From: Burkholderiales bacterium
Lineage (GTDB): Bacteria; Pseudomonadota; Gammaproteobacteria; Burkholderiales; Nitrosomonadaceae
NCBI GenBank assembly: GCA_024235755.1
Contig: JACKLV010000019.1
Location: 1 to 46,836 of the forward strand
Direction of reading: 5' to 3'
DNA length: 46,836 bases
Made by a program: the position numbers and the translations under genes. Shown in pieces: positions 45,554-46,836 of the stretch (positions within the stretch are counted from its first letter, which is position 1; every line of letters starts with the position of its first letter). Below the pieces are notes generated by a model. The model was not told the origin of the DNA and did not search any database. It worked only from the letters and a program-made list of their open reading frames with translations.

Positions 45554-46603
45554 ATGAATTCAGAAAAAAAACCCATTGCAATTTGGTTGTTGATTTGCTG
45601 TGCACTCGTATTCGCCATGGTTGTTGTCGGCGGCGTAACACGATTGACCGACTCTGGACTGTCCATTGTCGAGTGGCAACCATTGATCGGCACCATGCCG
45701 CCGATTACTCAGGAAAACTGGGACGAACTGCTTGAAAAATATCGTTCATCGCCACAATATCAGCAAGTTAACAAAGGCATGAGTGTAGATGAATTCAAGA
45801 CCATTTTCTGGTGGGAATATTTTCACCGGTTACTCGGACGACTCATCGGCCTGGTGTTTTTTATACCGTTTATTTATTTTCTGGTTAAAAAGAAAATCGA
45901 CAAACCGCTTGGCTATAAGCTAACAGGTATTTTCATCCTCGGTGGTTTACAAGGTTTCATGGGTTGGTACATGGTTATGAGCGGCCTGGTCGATAATCCA
46001 CGTGTCAGTCAATACCGCCTCACCGCTCACCTGGGGCTCGCATTTATCATTTTTGCAGCCTTATTCTGGGTTGCACTCGGTCTATTGTCTCCAACGGCAA
46101 ACACAGCCTCCGACAGACAGAATGTCGACACACTAAAAGGATTGCGAAGTTTTGCATACGGACTGTCATGGCTCATCTTCATCATGGTGTTATCGGGCGG
46201 TTTTGTTGCCGGTATCCGTGCAGGCCTGGCCTACAATACTTTTCCACTGATGAACGGCCATCTTATTCCGCCTGATCTTTTCATACTTGAACCCTGGTAC
46301 CGAAATTTCTTCGAAAACATGACCACGGTACAATTTGACCACCGCATGATCGCCTGGATATTGATATTTACCGTTCCGTTTTTCTGGTTTAAAGCGATCT
46401 TCAAATCCAATCTGCCAGGCGCCACTCGTTTAGCATGCCATACATTTCTGCTGATGCTGGCCATTCAGGTCAGCCTTGGTATCGCCACGTTGCTGCATGT
46501 CGTACCGATTAACCTGGCAGCCGCGCATCAGGGCGGTGCGGTGTTATTATTTGCGGCATCCCTATGGGTAAGCCATCAATTACGAAGACCCGTGTTAAAG
46601 TGA
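45554..46603 (+). CDS. ctaA: COX15/CtaA-type heme A synthase
   Basis: This 349-residue membrane enzyme converts heme O to heme A for aa3-type cytochrome oxidase. About eight transmembrane helices are visible. The N-terminal motif VVVGGVTRLTDSGLSIVEWQPLIGTMPP is of the mitochondrial/alphaproteobacterial COX15 type. Heme-ligand candidates are the His in EYFHRLLGR, in LTAHLGLAF, in QFDHRMIAW and in AAAHQGGAV. It follows smpB by 57 bp. No other oxidase gene is in the window. Confidence 0.95.
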   Translation: MNSEKKPIAIWLLICCALVFAMVVVGGVTRLTDSGLSIVEWQPLIGTMPPITQENWDELLEKYRSSPQYQQVNKGMSVDEFKTIFWWEYFHRLLGRLIGLVFFIPFIYFLVKKKIDKPLGYKLTGIFILGGLQGFMGWYMVMSGLVDNPRVSQYRLTAHLGLAFIIFAALFWVALGLLSPTANTASDRQNVDTLKGLRSFAYGLSWLIFIMVLSGGFVAGIRAGLAYNTFPLMNGHLIPPDLFILEPWYRNFFENMTTVQFDHRMIAWILIFTVPFFWFKAIFKSNLPGATRLACHTFLLMLAIQVSLGIATLLHVVPINLAAAHQGGAVLLFAASLWVSHQLRRPVLK

Positions 46604-46647
46604 AGGCAGCCAACAGTCAATCGAATCAAGGTCGAAGATAAAATATA

Positions 46648-46836
46648 GGCTATGTCACAATTAGTTATTGAAACTGTCTTGTTTTCCCAAGTGACTCAAG
46701 AAAACAAAGAGTTGGTGTAATGTTTCGGCCGAGGCGATCAATCATTCTGTGCCATCCGAGATAGCTCTCAAGATAACGTGTTGCTACGCCATGAAATTTC
46801 CTTATCCATTGTTTGAGTCGGCTATCATAAGCATTA
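46648..46836. mobile_element. End of an IS1595-like insertion sequence
   Basis: The element continues beyond the right edge. Its visible end may begin at GGCTATGTCACAATTAG (from 46648), which resembles the GG-starting terminal repeats of the IS1595 family. It lies about 18 bp past the transposase stop. Without the other end or the target duplication the boundary is tentative. Confidence 0.4.
46665..46836 (-). CDS. IS1595-like transposase, C-terminal part only
   Basis: The last 57 residues of a minus-strand frame are open to the window edge. They contain YDSRLKQWIRKFHGVATRYL, then ESYLGWHRMID, matching the closing block of IS1595-family DDE transposases (SRLKxWxRxFxGVATxYLxxYLGW). The catalytic part lies outside the window, so it cannot be judged whether the gene is intact. 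Confidence 0.7.
   Translation of the reverse strand, partial: NAYDSRLKQWIRKFHGVATRYLESYLGWHRMIDRLGRNITPTLCFLESLGKTRQFQ

Noticed and set aside
1..46836. CRISPR array, tRNA or rRNA genes
   Set aside because: No regularly spaced repeats, cloverleaf-like segments or rRNA sequence were recognised by eye on either strand.

Overview
The window looks like the chromosome of a motile betaproteobacterium, most likely of the Nitrosomonadaceae (Nitrosomonas or a close relative). The reasons are the betaproteobacterial character of IspG, HisS and RlmN, a PEP-CTERM-type surface protein together with exosortase-A-associated hydrolases, a COX15-type heme A synthase, and a moderate base composition. The assignment is an inference; there is no rRNA gene in the window.

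Layout. (1) 1-5000: a secreted PEP-CTERM-like protein (minus strand), a 470-bp stretch without a convincing gene, a Ycf46-like AAA+ ATPase (minus), then umuD-umuC (plus), preceded by a perfect 39-bp palindrome. The UmuD has an extra N-terminal segment that resembles a DNA-binding domain. (2) 5148-9392, minus strand: the two-component pair flrB-flrC (sigma-54 type), fliE, and a GAF-HD-GYP cyclic-di-GMP phosphodiesterase. (3) 9681-16566, plus strand: fliF-G-H-I-J-K, with a possible sigma-54 site upstream. (4) 16686-24734, minus strand: the conserved housekeeping row ndk-rlmN-pilF-rodZ-ispG-hisS-yfgM-bamB. (5) 24878-31901, minus strand: an accessory biosynthetic row made of an acyl carrier protein, an FkbH-like glyceryl-ACP-type enzyme, a double-MaoC/SDR fusion, a GNAT-like protein, a second acyl carrier protein, two exosortase-A-type alpha/beta hydrolases and a secreted rhodanese. 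It lies between the housekeeping row and flgA. (6) 32047-43519: flgA (minus) diverging from flgB-C-D-E-F-G-H-I-J-K-L (plus), with a near-consensus sigma-54 promoter before flgB. (7) 43516-46603: an unknown secreted protein, rnfH and ratA (minus), then smpB and ctaA (plus). (8) 46648-46836: the 3' end of an IS1595-like transposase running off the right edge.

How it fits together. The flagellar genes supply the MS ring, switch protein FliG, export ATPase complex, hook-length control, rod, hook, P and L rings and hook-filament junction. FlrB/FlrC plus the sigma-54 sites suggest a Vibrio/Pseudomonas-like hierarchy rather than the FlhDC scheme usual in Betaproteobacteria. Flagellin, fliM/N, flhA/B, flgM and flgN are not in the window.

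The most interesting parts are the acyl-carrier-protein/FkbH/MaoC-SDR row, probably an undescribed route to an unusual acyl group used in exopolysaccharide or flagellar glycan decoration, and the umuDC operon, which appears to carry its own repressor-like UmuD and a large palindromic operator in place of a LexA box.
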